A DNA stretch of 7,166 bases from contig DBNM01000177.1 in the NCBI GenBank assembly GCA_002299135.1, positions 33,508-40,673 of the forward strand, given 5' to 3'. Under the pieces are notes generated by a model. The model was given only the letters and a program-made list of their open reading frames with translations, did not search any database and was not told the DNA's origin. Made by a program: the position numbers and the translations under genes. Below are positions 1 through 5,824 of the stretch, in pieces (position 1 is the stretch's first letter; every line of letters starts with the position of its first letter). The DNA is from Candidatus Neomicrothrix sp. UBA672. GTDB lineage: Bacteria; Actinomycetota; Acidimicrobiia; Acidimicrobiales; MedAcidi-G1.

Positions 1-102
1 AGCGACAGCGACGGTCGGTTGCCGAGGTCTGGAATCGCTACCATGATTGTTCTGGCATTAGCAGGGATCGCGTTTTCAGTTTGGGTGTTATTCCTGAGCT
101 GA
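1..102 (+). CDS. C-terminal end of an unidentified membrane-anchored protein (partial, 5' end outside window)
   Basis: Frame 1 is open from the first base to a TGA at 100-102 and gives 33 residues. A short polar stretch (SDSDGRLPRSG) is followed by about 21 strongly hydrophobic residues (IATMIVLALAGIAFSVWVLF) and then LS. This looks like a C-terminal transmembrane helix ending almost at the stop codon. Frame 3 is also open for a similar length, but its translation is mixed and charged with no domain-like pattern, so frame 1 is preferred on composition alone. No family can be named from 33 residues. The protein could be the last helix of a polytopic membrane protein or a tail anchor. Confidence 0.5.
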   Translation, partial: SDSDGRLPRSGIATMIVLALAGIAFSVWVLFLS

Positions 103-140
103 TTTATAGATTTTAATGTGACTAATCGTTCTTATTGCCC

Positions 141-146
141 TACCTT
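141..146 (+). promoter_or_regulatory. Candidate -10 element (TACCTT) for a leaderless Nudix transcript
   Basis: TACCTT fits the actinobacterial -10 consensus TANNNT and ends 6 nt before the ATG at 153, which would put transcription initiation at or next to the start codon. No Shine-Dalgarno sequence precedes that ATG. A conventional alternative is TTGGGT (81-86) and TATAGA (105-110) separated by 18 nt, which would give a leadered mRNA. TANNNT is degenerate, so this is tentative. Confidence 0.3.
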
Positions 147-152
147 GGTTGT

Positions 153-848
153 ATGTCTGAAACACCTTCAGAAGCAGCGAGCAAACAGGATCTATTGAGA
201 TGGGCGGAAACCATTGCAGGTATCGCCCGAACAGGACTTGGATTCACCGAAGTTTTATATGAACGTGAAAGGTATGAAGAGATTCTAAAAGTAGCCGCAG
301 ACATTAAACAGCATGCTGAAGGCAACGGTTTAACTTCTGATGAATTATATGAAAGTTGGATTGATTCAGTAATTGAAGGAACACCAGGTTATGTGACACC
401 AAAAGTGACTGTTGGCGCTGTTGTTGGGAATGAGAACGGGGAGATTCTGCTTATTCAAAGAGCAGATTCAGGAAGATGGCTTTATCCAACTGGCTGGGCT
501 GACGTTGGTTATTCAGCTTCGGAAGTGGTGGTTAAGGAGGTTGCAGAAGAGACTGGTATCGAATGTGAAGTCATTAAACCTATTTCGATTCTCGACGGTA
601 TGAGACTGGGTTTCACCGGAATACCTCTTTATTCTCTTGTTTTTCTCTGTCGAAAGACTGGAGGAACTTTGAAACCTCACCCTTTAGAGTGTCGTGATGT
701 TGGGTTTTTCAGTGAAGATTCGTTACCTGAAGGAACAGTTTCACCACAACGCTGGGCTTCGCATGCATTTGCAGCCATCAGAGGTGAAAATGTAGAAGTA
801 ATGTTCGATGAGCCCCGTGACCCAGTTTGGTTAGACGAGAATGATTAA
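153..848 (+). CDS. Nudix hydrolase with Nudix_N N-terminal domain; non-canonical Nudix box
   Basis: The 231-residue protein has two parts. Residues 13-55 (LLRWAETIAGIARTGL, then YERERYEEI) match the N-terminal helical domain of Nudix hydrolases proposed to act on X-linked nucleoside diphosphates such as ADP-ribose (Nudix_N type). Residues 84-210 form the Nudix fold. The Nudix box runs from G114 to I136 and ends KEVAEETGI, so the metal-binding glutamates E129, E132 and E133 are intact. The first box Glu is replaced by Tyr (Y120) and the box Arg by Lys (K128). The likely role is cytosolic hydrolysis of a nucleoside diphosphate linked to another moiety; the substrate is inferred only from the N-terminal domain. 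The ATG at 153 is chosen because the frame extends upstream only to a TTG at 135 with no ribosome binding site, and MSETPSEAAS makes a natural N-terminus. The gene converges on the PAC2 gene with a 37-bp gap. Confidence 0.88.
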   Translation: MSETPSEAASKQDLLRWAETIAGIARTGLGFTEVLYERERYEEILKVAADIKQHAEGNGLTSDELYESWIDSVIEGTPGYVTPKVTVGAVVGNENGEILLIQRADSGRWLYPTGWADVGYSASEVVVKEVAEETGIECEVIKPISILDGMRLGFTGIPLYSLVFLCRKTGGTLKPHPLECRDVGFFSEDSLPEGTVSPQRWASHAFAAIRGENVEVMFDEPRDPVWLDEND

Positions 849-885
849 AAAGAACTCTTTATGTCTTATCTAGATTCTAAGAATT

Positions 886-1761
886 TTATGTTTGCCCAGT
901 CTGATTTCTGAGAAAGTCTTCAACTTCGCTGACCAGCAATTCAGGATTACCATCTTGTTCTTCAACTTCTGATTTATTGTCGAAATCCTCTTCAAGCTGA
1001 TTCACATACTCAGCCGTATCCATGTCCTCTGCAACTAGTTCATTTATTTGTCTTTCGTAAGCTGCAGAAGCTATCTCCAAATCGGTGCAGGCAATTCCTA
1101 TTTGAAGGACCTCTGCCAATCTTTCAACCAGTGCAAGAGCTGCCTTAGGGGAGTTAGCTCCTGAAACGTAGGAAGGGACACCAGCCCATAGCGACATAGT
1201 AGGCATTCCTTTTTCACGTAGAACACTGTTTACAACTCCTACTATTCCTGTCGGCCCCTCATATGTTGAAGGAGGAAGATTTAGTCTCTGTGCTAAATCA
1301 GAATCGTCGGAGGATCCAAAAACTTTTACAGGCCTACTATGGGGTATATCAGTTAGAAGTGAACCGACAGTTGTCACCATGTGACTTTTGCTTATTGAAG
1401 CAATTTCTATTATTTGATCTGTGAATGTTCGCCAACGAAGTTGCGGTTCATGTCCGACAATAATTACCAAGTCGTGTTTAGAGTCAGACATTTTAGCTAC
1501 GTGTATCTCTGTCGCAGGCCAGATTATTTCGCGTTGCTTATCAGGAATTTCAATTACAGGACGAGAAATTGTGAAGTCGAAAAATTCTTCTGATTCAATA
1601 GTCCCGATTTTTATTGCATTGAAACGGTCTAAGAAGTATTTCACTGCACTTGTTGCGGCTTCACCTGCATCATTCCAACCCTCGAAAGCAGCTATTACTA
1701 CGGGATCATCGAGATCTTCCAGAAGTTCCTTATTATTCCATTGGATAAATTTTGAAGCCAT
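886..1761 (-). CDS. PAC2 family protein (proteasome assembly chaperone 2-like)
   Basis: The 291-residue protein is recognisable as the bacterial PAC2 family by FEGWNDAGEAA at residues 26-36, the glycine-rich GPTGIVGVVNSV segment near 169-180, and LWAGVPSYVS near 191-200. It has the length and layout usual for actinobacterial members, which are widespread and lack a firmly assigned activity. The family is related to eukaryotic and archaeal proteasome assembly chaperones, so a link to actinobacterial 20S proteasomes is suggested by homology but not shown here. The C-terminus ends TGQT, without the HbYX motif that lets some chaperones dock on proteasomes. Residues 244-286 form a strongly acidic tail (EEDFDNKSEVEEQDG). 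There is no signal peptide or membrane segment, so it should be cytosolic. It is transcribed alone on the minus strand and shares a divergent promoter region with the GNAT gene. No Shine-Dalgarno sequence precedes the ATG. Confidence 0.88.
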   Translation of the reverse strand: MASKFIQWNNKELLEDLDDPVVIAAFEGWNDAGEAATSAVKYFLDRFNAIKIGTIESEEFFDFTISRPVIEIPDKQREIIWPATEIHVAKMSDSKHDLVIIVGHEPQLRWRTFTDQIIEIASISKSHMVTTVGSLLTDIPHSRPVKVFGSSDDSDLAQRLNLPPSTYEGPTGIVGVVNSVLREKGMPTMSLWAGVPSYVSGANSPKAALALVERLAEVLQIGIACTDLEIASAAYERQINELVAEDMDTAEYVNQLEEDFDNKSEVEEQDGNPELLVSEVEDFLRNQTGQT

Positions 1762-1769
1762 TGAATCGG

Positions 1770-1775
1770 AGGCTA
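1770..1775 (-). promoter_or_regulatory. Candidate -10 element (TAGCCT, minus strand) for a leaderless PAC2 transcript
   Basis: Read on the minus strand, TAGCCT fits TANNNT and ends 8 nt before the PAC2 ATG (1761-1759). That spacing suits a transcript starting at the A of the start codon. No purine-rich ribosome binding site lies between. The arrangement mirrors the divergent GNAT gene. The motif is short and degenerate, so confidence is limited. Confidence 0.33.
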
Positions 1776-1787
1776 TCGGATATGAGC

Positions 1788-1797
1788 TCGCGCGCGA
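1788..1797. promoter_or_regulatory. GC-only palindrome in the divergent promoter region (possible operator)
   Basis: TCGCGCGCGA is a perfect 10-bp palindrome in the middle of the 66-bp gap between the PAC2 and GNAT start codons. The surrounding gap is mostly AT-rich, so this CG island stands out. Its central position between two candidate -10 elements would suit a shared regulator site or a melting barrier between two promoters. No known operator consensus is recognised. Confidence 0.25.
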
Positions 1798-1813
1798 CCT
1801 AACATTTGTAATC

Positions 1814-1819
1814 TAAGCT
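1814..1819 (+). promoter_or_regulatory. Candidate -10 element (TAAGCT) for a leaderless GNAT transcript
   Basis: TAAGCT fits TANNNT and ends 8 nt before the GNAT ATG at 1828, with no ribosome binding site between, so transcription could begin at the start codon. An overlapping alternative, TAATCT at 1809-1814, would give a leader of only a few bases. No clear -35 element is visible, which is common in actinobacterial promoters. Confidence 0.35.
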
Positions 1820-1827
1820 TGTATTAG

Positions 1828-2268
1828 ATGACTGAAAAAAATATTGAAATTCACGAAATAGAAAAAGTTGATGACGAACTGGTCTCAGCTATGACCCGCT
1901 TGATTCCACAGTTGTCAGATTCTAATCCACCACCAGATCGTTCGACTTTGGAAGAAATAGTTGCTTCTGACTCTTCAATTCTTATTGCTGCTTTTATTGA
2001 TGGAGCAATAGTCGGCTCATTAACTTTGATTATTTTTAGTATCCCAACTGGTAAAAGAGCCTGGATTGAAGATGTTGTCGTTGATGAAAAATGTCGAAAT
2101 AAAGGTATTGGAGAAGCCTTAAATCAAGAGGCGATAAATATTGCTAAACGACTTGGGGCTAAAACTGTGGATTTAACTTCACGACCATCGCGTGAAGCTG
2201 CAAATCGTCTTTACAGTCGTTTGGGTTTTGTCCAACGAAATACAAATATTTACAGGTTCGAAATATAA
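1828..2268 (+). CDS. GNAT family N-acetyltransferase
   Basis: This 146-residue protein has the length of a single GNAT domain, a fold that transfers an acyl group from acyl-CoA to an amine. The acetyl-CoA pyrophosphate loop, motif A, is seen at residues 79-96: WIEDVVVDEKCRNKGIGEAL contains the R/Q-x-x-G-x-G/A signature as R90-N-K-G93-I-G95. Motif B follows as ANRLYSRLGFVQRNTNIYRF (125-144), where Y129 sits at the position commonly used as general acid. The preceding strand IAAFIDGAIVGSLTLIIF (53-70) is also typical of the family. The acceptor substrate cannot be told from sequence; small amines, amino acids, antibiotics or protein N-termini are all possible. The gene stands alone, divergent from PAC2 and followed by a weak terminator. 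The ATG at 1828 is the first start in the frame and has no Shine-Dalgarno sequence. Confidence 0.88.
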   Translation: MTEKNIEIHEIEKVDDELVSAMTRLIPQLSDSNPPPDRSTLEEIVASDSSILIAAFIDGAIVGSLTLIIFSIPTGKRAWIEDVVVDEKCRNKGIGEALNQEAINIAKRLGAKTVDLTSRPSREAANRLYSRLGFVQRNTNIYRFEI

Positions 2269-2312
2269 ACCAAATCGGAAAGATTTTTCAATTAGCTGAT
2301 TTGGGAAGCTCC

Positions 2313-2333
2313 ACACCAGTGGGTGTAGTTTTT
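2313..2333 (+). terminator. Weak hairpin plus T-tract between the GNAT gene and the mycothiol operon
   Basis: ACACC (2313-2317) pairs with GGTGT (2322-2326) around a 4-nt loop, and TTTTT follows at 2329-2333 after two bases. This has the form of an intrinsic terminator but with only a 5-bp stem, plus a C-G pair beyond one mismatch. It lies 45 bp after the GNAT stop and just upstream of the ribosome binding site of the next gene, so it could separate the two transcription units or act as a leader hairpin for the operon. A smaller AT-rich hairpin (AAATC-GGAAA-GATTT, 2272-2286) precedes it. Confidence 0.35.
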
Positions 2334-2347
2334 GTGAAAGGAACTAT

Positions 2348-2354
2348 TAAGGAG
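2348..2354 (+). promoter_or_regulatory. Strong ribosome binding site of the first operon gene
   Basis: TAAGGAG lies 7 nt before the ATG at 2362. It is a near-ideal Shine-Dalgarno sequence, and it contrasts with the upstream Nudix, PAC2 and GNAT genes, which have none. It fixes the start codon and shows that the operon mRNA has a 5' leader. A possible -10 (TAGTTT, 2326-2331) overlaps the hairpin upstream, without a convincing -35. Confidence 0.75.
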
Positions 2355-2361
2355 TTGTGTA

Positions 2362-3444
2362 ATGGCACATCAAGTAAAAGGGGTTATTGCCAAAAGTAAA
2401 GGAGACCCTGTTGCAATCGAAACGATTGAAGTTCCGAATCCTGGCCCAGGCGAGGTCCTGATTGATGTGAAAGCATGTGGAGTCTGCCACACGGATTTGC
2501 ATTACAGAGAAGGAGCTATCAACGACGAGTTCCCATTCCTGCTGGGTCATGAAGCCGCCGGCCTTGTAGAAGAAGTAGGTGAAGGTGTCACTGGCCTAAC
2601 TGTGGGTGACTTTGTAATCCTAAATTGGCGAGCTGTATGTGGACATTGCAGATCTTGCCGAAGAGGACGACCATGGAATTGTTTTTCTACTCATAACGCA
2701 ACACAGAAAATGAAACTCGATGGCAAGGAACTCTCTCCGGCTTTAGGTATCGGAGCGTTTGCTGAGAAAACTCTTGTTGCAGCAGGACAAGCTACAAAAG
2801 TAAACCCTGAAGCCAAACCGGAAGTCGCGGGACTTATAGGTTGTGGAGTAATGGCTGGCTTAGGGGCCGCAATGAACACTGGGCAAGTCAGCCGTGGAGA
2901 TTCAGTTGCAGTGTTTGGTTGCGGAGGTGTAGGTGATGCGGCAATTGAAGGTTCGCGCTTAGCAGGAGCGCATACCATAATCGCTGTTGATATAGATCCA
3001 ACAAAACTTGAATGGGCCAAAGAGTTCGGAGCCACCCACACTATTGATTCATCAAAAGTTGATCCGGTGGAAGCTATTAGAGAAATAACAGATGGCAATG
3101 GGGTTGATGTAGCAATAGAAGCTATAGGTCTTCCAATTACTTATGAACAAGCTTTTTATTCTCGTGACCTTGCAGGAACAGTTGTACTAGTTGGAGTTCC
3201 AAATCCTGAAATGAAAATCGAACTACCAATGATTGAAATTTTCGGCAGAGGCGGAACCTTGAAATCTTCCTGGTATGGAGACTGCTTACCTTCACGTGAT
3301 TTCCCCATGCTTATCGATCTCTATCTGCAAGGACGTCTTGAGCTTGACCGTTTTGTTTCAGAAACAATTAGCTTAGATGAAGTAGAAGAAGCCTTTCACA
3401 AAATGGAACGTGGAGAGGTTCTTCGTTCCGTGGTCATACTGTAG
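2362..3444 (+). CDS. mscR: S-(hydroxymethyl)mycothiol dehydrogenase (mycothiol-dependent formaldehyde dehydrogenase)
   Basis: The 360-residue zinc-dependent medium-chain dehydrogenase oxidises S-(hydroxymethyl)mycothiol, the adduct of formaldehyde and mycothiol, with NAD+ to S-formylmycothiol, so it detoxifies formaldehyde in the cytosol. Catalytic zinc ligands are C42 (CGVCHTDL), H63 with E64 (LGHEAAG) and C161 (GCGVMAGLG). The structural zinc site is C93, C96, C99 and C107. The Rossmann motif is VFGCGGVGD (185-192) and D210 ends the second strand, consistent with NAD preference. Family-specific stretches include NDEFPFLLGHEAAG, VILNWRAVCG, LKSSWYGDCLP and the C-terminal GEVLRSVV, which together separate it from glutathione-dependent class III enzymes. 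Length is full. It has a strong ribosome binding site and leads a five-gene operon. In mycobacteria the neighbour is typically a metallo-beta-lactamase-fold hydrolase; here a Gfo/Idh/MocA gene follows after 12 bp. Confidence 0.93.
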   Translation: MAHQVKGVIAKSKGDPVAIETIEVPNPGPGEVLIDVKACGVCHTDLHYREGAINDEFPFLLGHEAAGLVEEVGEGVTGLTVGDFVILNWRAVCGHCRSCRRGRPWNCFSTHNATQKMKLDGKELSPALGIGAFAEKTLVAAGQATKVNPEAKPEVAGLIGCGVMAGLGAAMNTGQVSRGDSVAVFGCGGVGDAAIEGSRLAGAHTIIAVDIDPTKLEWAKEFGATHTIDSSKVDPVEAIREITDGNGVDVAIEAIGLPITYEQAFYSRDLAGTVVLVGVPNPEMKIELPMIEIFGRGGTLKSSWYGDCLPSRDFPMLIDLYLQGRLELDRFVSETISLDEVEEAFHKMERGEVLRSVVIL

Positions 3445-3456
3445 TAATCAAATCAA

Positions 3457-4437
3457 GTGCGTTGGTTAATAGTTGGTCATGGAAAAATAACTGCGAATTT
3501 CATTGAAGCCGCGCGTGGAACAGGTCATGAGATCGTCGCTGTTGCAGGACGAAATTCTGAAAGAGCTTCAACATTTGCAAATAAAAATGGAATAGATAAA
3601 TCAGGAGAAGATTTACTTTTTCTTTCAGAAGGAGTGGACGCTGCTTATATAGCAACACCCCACAGTGAACATTGCAATGGAGCTACAACTCTTTTAGAAA
3701 AGGGAGTGCCTGTTCTCTGTGAGAAACCTTTGGCTGTAAATCATAGACAAGTCGAAAAGATGGTTAATGCAGCAAAAGAAAGTAACACTTTCCTGATGGA
3801 AGCAATGTGGACCAGGCATTTGCCAATTTATGAAGAAGTCATCGATTGGATTAAAAAAGGTCTAATTGGCGAACCAAAACTCGTTGATGCGTCTCTTGGT
3901 TTCGATTCGCCCTATGACCCCGAATCGCGGCTATGGGATCCCAAACTTGCAGGAGGAAGCCTATTAGACGTTGGTATTTATCCGTTAACACTTGCAGATT
4001 TGATATATGAGACTACACCGGAGAACGTTTTTTCATTGGCTGAACTTTCGCCAGATGGTGTAGATGCACATATTGCTATTACATTGCAGTATCAAAATTC
4101 GGCTTTAGCGACACTTGGGTCAGCCATTAATCTTTCCTTACCCAACGGAGCAAGTATTCTTGGAGAATCAGGGTCGATTGAAATACCTTATTTTTGGTGT
4201 GCGCAGAAAGCTTTTACTACAAAAGGTTCGGAGAAAAGAGAGACCGTTAGACCTCATGAGATAAATGGATTCGAATATCAAATCCGTGAAGTGGATAGAT
4301 GCTTATCAGAAGGGTTAACACAGAGCCCAAAAGTTTCCTGGGAGTGCTCTCTTTCAATGATTCAGTTGATGGACAGTATTCGATCTGAAATAGGTGTTAG
4401 TTATCCGGCAGACGACGAGGAGCATGATGGAATATAG
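3457..4437 (+). CDS. Gfo/Idh/MocA family oxidoreductase (dihydrodiol/xylose dehydrogenase-like)
   Basis: This 326-residue protein has an N-terminal Rossmann domain and a C-terminal alpha/beta domain. The nucleotide loop is LIVGHGKIT (4-12). AYIATPHSEHCNGATTLLEKG (63-83) leads to the hallmark CEKPLAVN, with K90 as the conserved catalytic lysine of the EKP motif. MEAMWTRHLP (114-123) and GGSLLDVGIYPL (166-177, with D171 and Y175) resemble the subgroup containing dimeric dihydrodiol dehydrogenase and NADP-linked D-xylose dehydrogenases. The reaction is therefore likely reversible NAD(P)-dependent oxidation of a sugar or vicinal diol; the exact substrate is unknown. The start is a GTG 12 bp after the mscR stop with no clear Shine-Dalgarno sequence, so translation may be coupled to the upstream gene. 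Its 3' end overlaps the aldo/keto reductase start by 11 bp. No membrane segment or export signal is seen. Confidence 0.9.
   Translation: MRWLIVGHGKITANFIEAARGTGHEIVAVAGRNSERASTFANKNGIDKSGEDLLFLSEGVDAAYIATPHSEHCNGATTLLEKGVPVLCEKPLAVNHRQVEKMVNAAKESNTFLMEAMWTRHLPIYEEVIDWIKKGLIGEPKLVDASLGFDSPYDPESRLWDPKLAGGSLLDVGIYPLTLADLIYETTPENVFSLAELSPDGVDAHIAITLQYQNSALATLGSAINLSLPNGASILGESGSIEIPYFWCAQKAFTTKGSEKRETVRPHEINGFEYQIREVDRCLSEGLTQSPKVSWECSLSMIQLMDSIRSEIGVSYPADDEEHDGI
4417..4422 (+). promoter_or_regulatory. Ribosome binding site deciding the aldo/keto reductase start
   Basis: GAGGAG lies within the end of the Gfo/Idh gene, 4 nt before the ATG at 4427 and 1 nt before the ATG at 4424. It favours 4427 over 4424 and over the upstream GTG at 4394, which would add 11 residues of no family resemblance. 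Confidence 0.6.
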
Positions 4438-5413
4438 AGAAATTTCAGGAATTCGAATTCCCCTGTCGCAAGTCATTCAAGGAGCAACAACTCTTTTCGG
4501 AGATGAAGCTGTTTCTCATTGGGAAAATTTGCTTGATGATGTAATAGATGCAGGCATAAATGCTTTCGATACAGGACTTGTGTATGCAGATCAGGACGGT
4601 ACTTGTGATGAACGGCTAGGAAGATGGATTAATGAGCGAAATGTTCGTAACAAAGTCATTGTTATTGGCAAGGGTTGCCATCCTGGACCTCCTAATTGGG
4701 AAGAGTCCCGTGTCCTACCAGAATGTGTCGGAGTGGACATAGAAAAGACTTTGGATCGTATGGGAACTGACTATTTAGACCTCTGGCTCTTTCATCGTGA
4801 TAATGAAGAAGTGCCACTTGATGAACTCGTAGATGCAGTTGACAAACAAGTTTCTGCCGGTTTGATACACACATGGGGAGTTTCCAACTGGAGTATTGAA
4901 CGGCTATCAAATGCTTTAGAAGCATCAAAGAAAAATTCTTGGGTTAAACCAGAAGCTTTCAGTCCACACTTGTCTTTAGTTACTCAAGAACAACCTCCAT
5001 GGGAAGCAGTAACGAGCATTGCAGGAGACAGGGCACAAGATGACAGGGAATGGTTAAAAGAAAACCAGATTCCAGTTTTGGCATGGTCAACTTTGGCCGG
5101 TGGCTATTTAACCTCTTCAATAGAATTTGAAACTATGCAGACGCCAAACACTCGATTGCAGGCCGAGGCATCTCGGTGTTACCACTCAGAGGCAAATTGG
5201 TTAAGACGTGAACGTGCAATTGAATTAGCCGCAAAGAAAGACTGCACACTTGAACAGATAGCAGTTTCTTGGGTCTTGAATGCGGATTTCCCAACACACG
5301 CACTATGTGCTTCACGTAGTAAGACCGAAGCTTTACATAACGCCGCTTCTGCAGAAATAAAACTTTCTGAAAGTGAAAGAGTTTGGTTGGAAAGCGGTGA
5401 GATCATTGAATGA
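4427..5413 (+). CDS. Aldo/keto reductase family protein
   Basis: The 328-residue protein (from the ATG at 4427) is an NAD(P)H-dependent aldo/keto reductase with a TIM-barrel fold. The catalytic tetrad is complete: D48 and Y53 in FDTGLVYAD, K82 in VIGKG, and H123 in LWLFHRD. Other family marks are the strand YLDLWLFHRD, GLIHTWGVSNWS (145-156), WSTLAGGYL (220-228) and the cofactor-end segment IAVSWVLNADFPTHALCASRS (278-298). It would interconvert an aldehyde or ketone and an alcohol; sugars, diols or xenobiotic carbonyls are possible. A segment around 84-100 (HPGPPNWEESRVLPEC) is a loop that may shape the substrate pocket. The gene overlaps the Gfo/Idh gene by 11 bp, so the two are almost certainly co-translated and may catalyse successive redox steps. 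An ATG at 4424 is the close alternative start. Confidence 0.9.
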   Translation: MEYREISGIRIPLSQVIQGATTLFGDEAVSHWENLLDDVIDAGINAFDTGLVYADQDGTCDERLGRWINERNVRNKVIVIGKGCHPGPPNWEESRVLPECVGVDIEKTLDRMGTDYLDLWLFHRDNEEVPLDELVDAVDKQVSAGLIHTWGVSNWSIERLSNALEASKKNSWVKPEAFSPHLSLVTQEQPPWEAVTSIAGDRAQDDREWLKENQIPVLAWSTLAGGYLTSSIEFETMQTPNTRLQAEASRCYHSEANWLRRERAIELAAKKDCTLEQIAVSWVLNADFPTHALCASRSKTEALHNAASAEIKLSESERVWLESGEIIE

Positions 5414-5813
5414 AAAAAAAGTTCGAGAACAGAACATGGAAGTTTTAAAAACTGCAATTTCCTCTATTGGAACTGGAAACAGTGAAGTATTTTCAAATCT
5501 TTACACAGAGGACTGGGTTCTTGAACTTCCATATAGTGAACCACCCAAAGTTCTGACAGGGATAAATGAAATCCTCACTTATTTGAAACCACAAATGGGC
5601 AAACTCGAATTTACTCTCACACTCACAGAAATCTTTGAGTGCCTTGATCCGAATTTGCTAATAGCAGAATATGTAAGCGAAGGTAGATCCACTATCACCA
5701 ACAAGCCTTATCAAAATACTTACATAGGTTTGTGGAGGTTCCGTGAAGGCAAAATTTGTGGAGTTAAAGAATATCTGAATCCATTAATTGCTACCGAAGC
5801 CAACACTCCTTGA
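5406..5813 (+). CDS. SnoaL-like / NTF2-fold protein
   Basis: A small protein of 135 residues has the order of an NTF2-like alpha+beta barrel. A first helix (VREQNMEVLKTAISSIGTGN, 6-25) is followed by YTEDWVLELPYSEPP (33-47), then ILTYLKPQMGKL, and the curved sheet strands LLIAEYVSEGRS (84-95) and YIGLWRFREGKICGVKEYLNP (106-126). This matches SnoaL and ketosteroid-isomerase-like proteins, which range from small isomerases, cyclases and hydrolases to non-catalytic binders, so no reaction can be assigned. The proposed start is TTG at 5406, preceded at 5 nt by GGTGAG (5395-5400) and overlapping the aldo/keto reductase stop by 8 bp. It keeps the whole first helix. Alternatives are GTG 5373, GTG 5397 and ATG 5436; the last would cut into the helix. 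The position within the operon suggests an accessory role in the same pathway. Confidence 0.8.
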   Translation: MNEKKVREQNMEVLKTAISSIGTGNSEVFSNLYTEDWVLELPYSEPPKVLTGINEILTYLKPQMGKLEFTLTLTEIFECLDPNLLIAEYVSEGRSTITNKPYQNTYIGLWRFREGKICGVKEYLNPLIATEANTP

Positions 5814-5824
5814 GGTAAATGAAA

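Noticed and set aside
849..885. AT-rich inverted repeats in the convergent gap between the Nudix and PAC2 genes (TCTTA...TAAGA at 864-882; ATTC-TAA-GAAT at 874-884 followed by TTTT)
   Set aside because: Stems are only 4-5 bp and almost all A-T, too weak to call a terminator in either direction.
1421..1816. 131-codon + strand open frame across the PAC2 start region, and similar long frames opposite the other genes
   Set aside because: These lie antisense to or out of frame with genes that have clear family motifs. Their translations show no domain pattern and no ribosome binding site, so they are shadows.
3903..3927. Inverted repeat CGATTCG...CGAATCG with an 11-nt loop inside the Gfo/Idh gene
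   Set aside because: A 7-bp stem in coding sequence is expected by chance in a window of this size and has no positional significance.
4394..4426. Longer aldo/keto reductase N-terminus from GTG 4394
   Set aside because: The extra residues MLVIRQTTRS have no family resemblance, and the GAGGAG ribosome binding site lies after that GTG.
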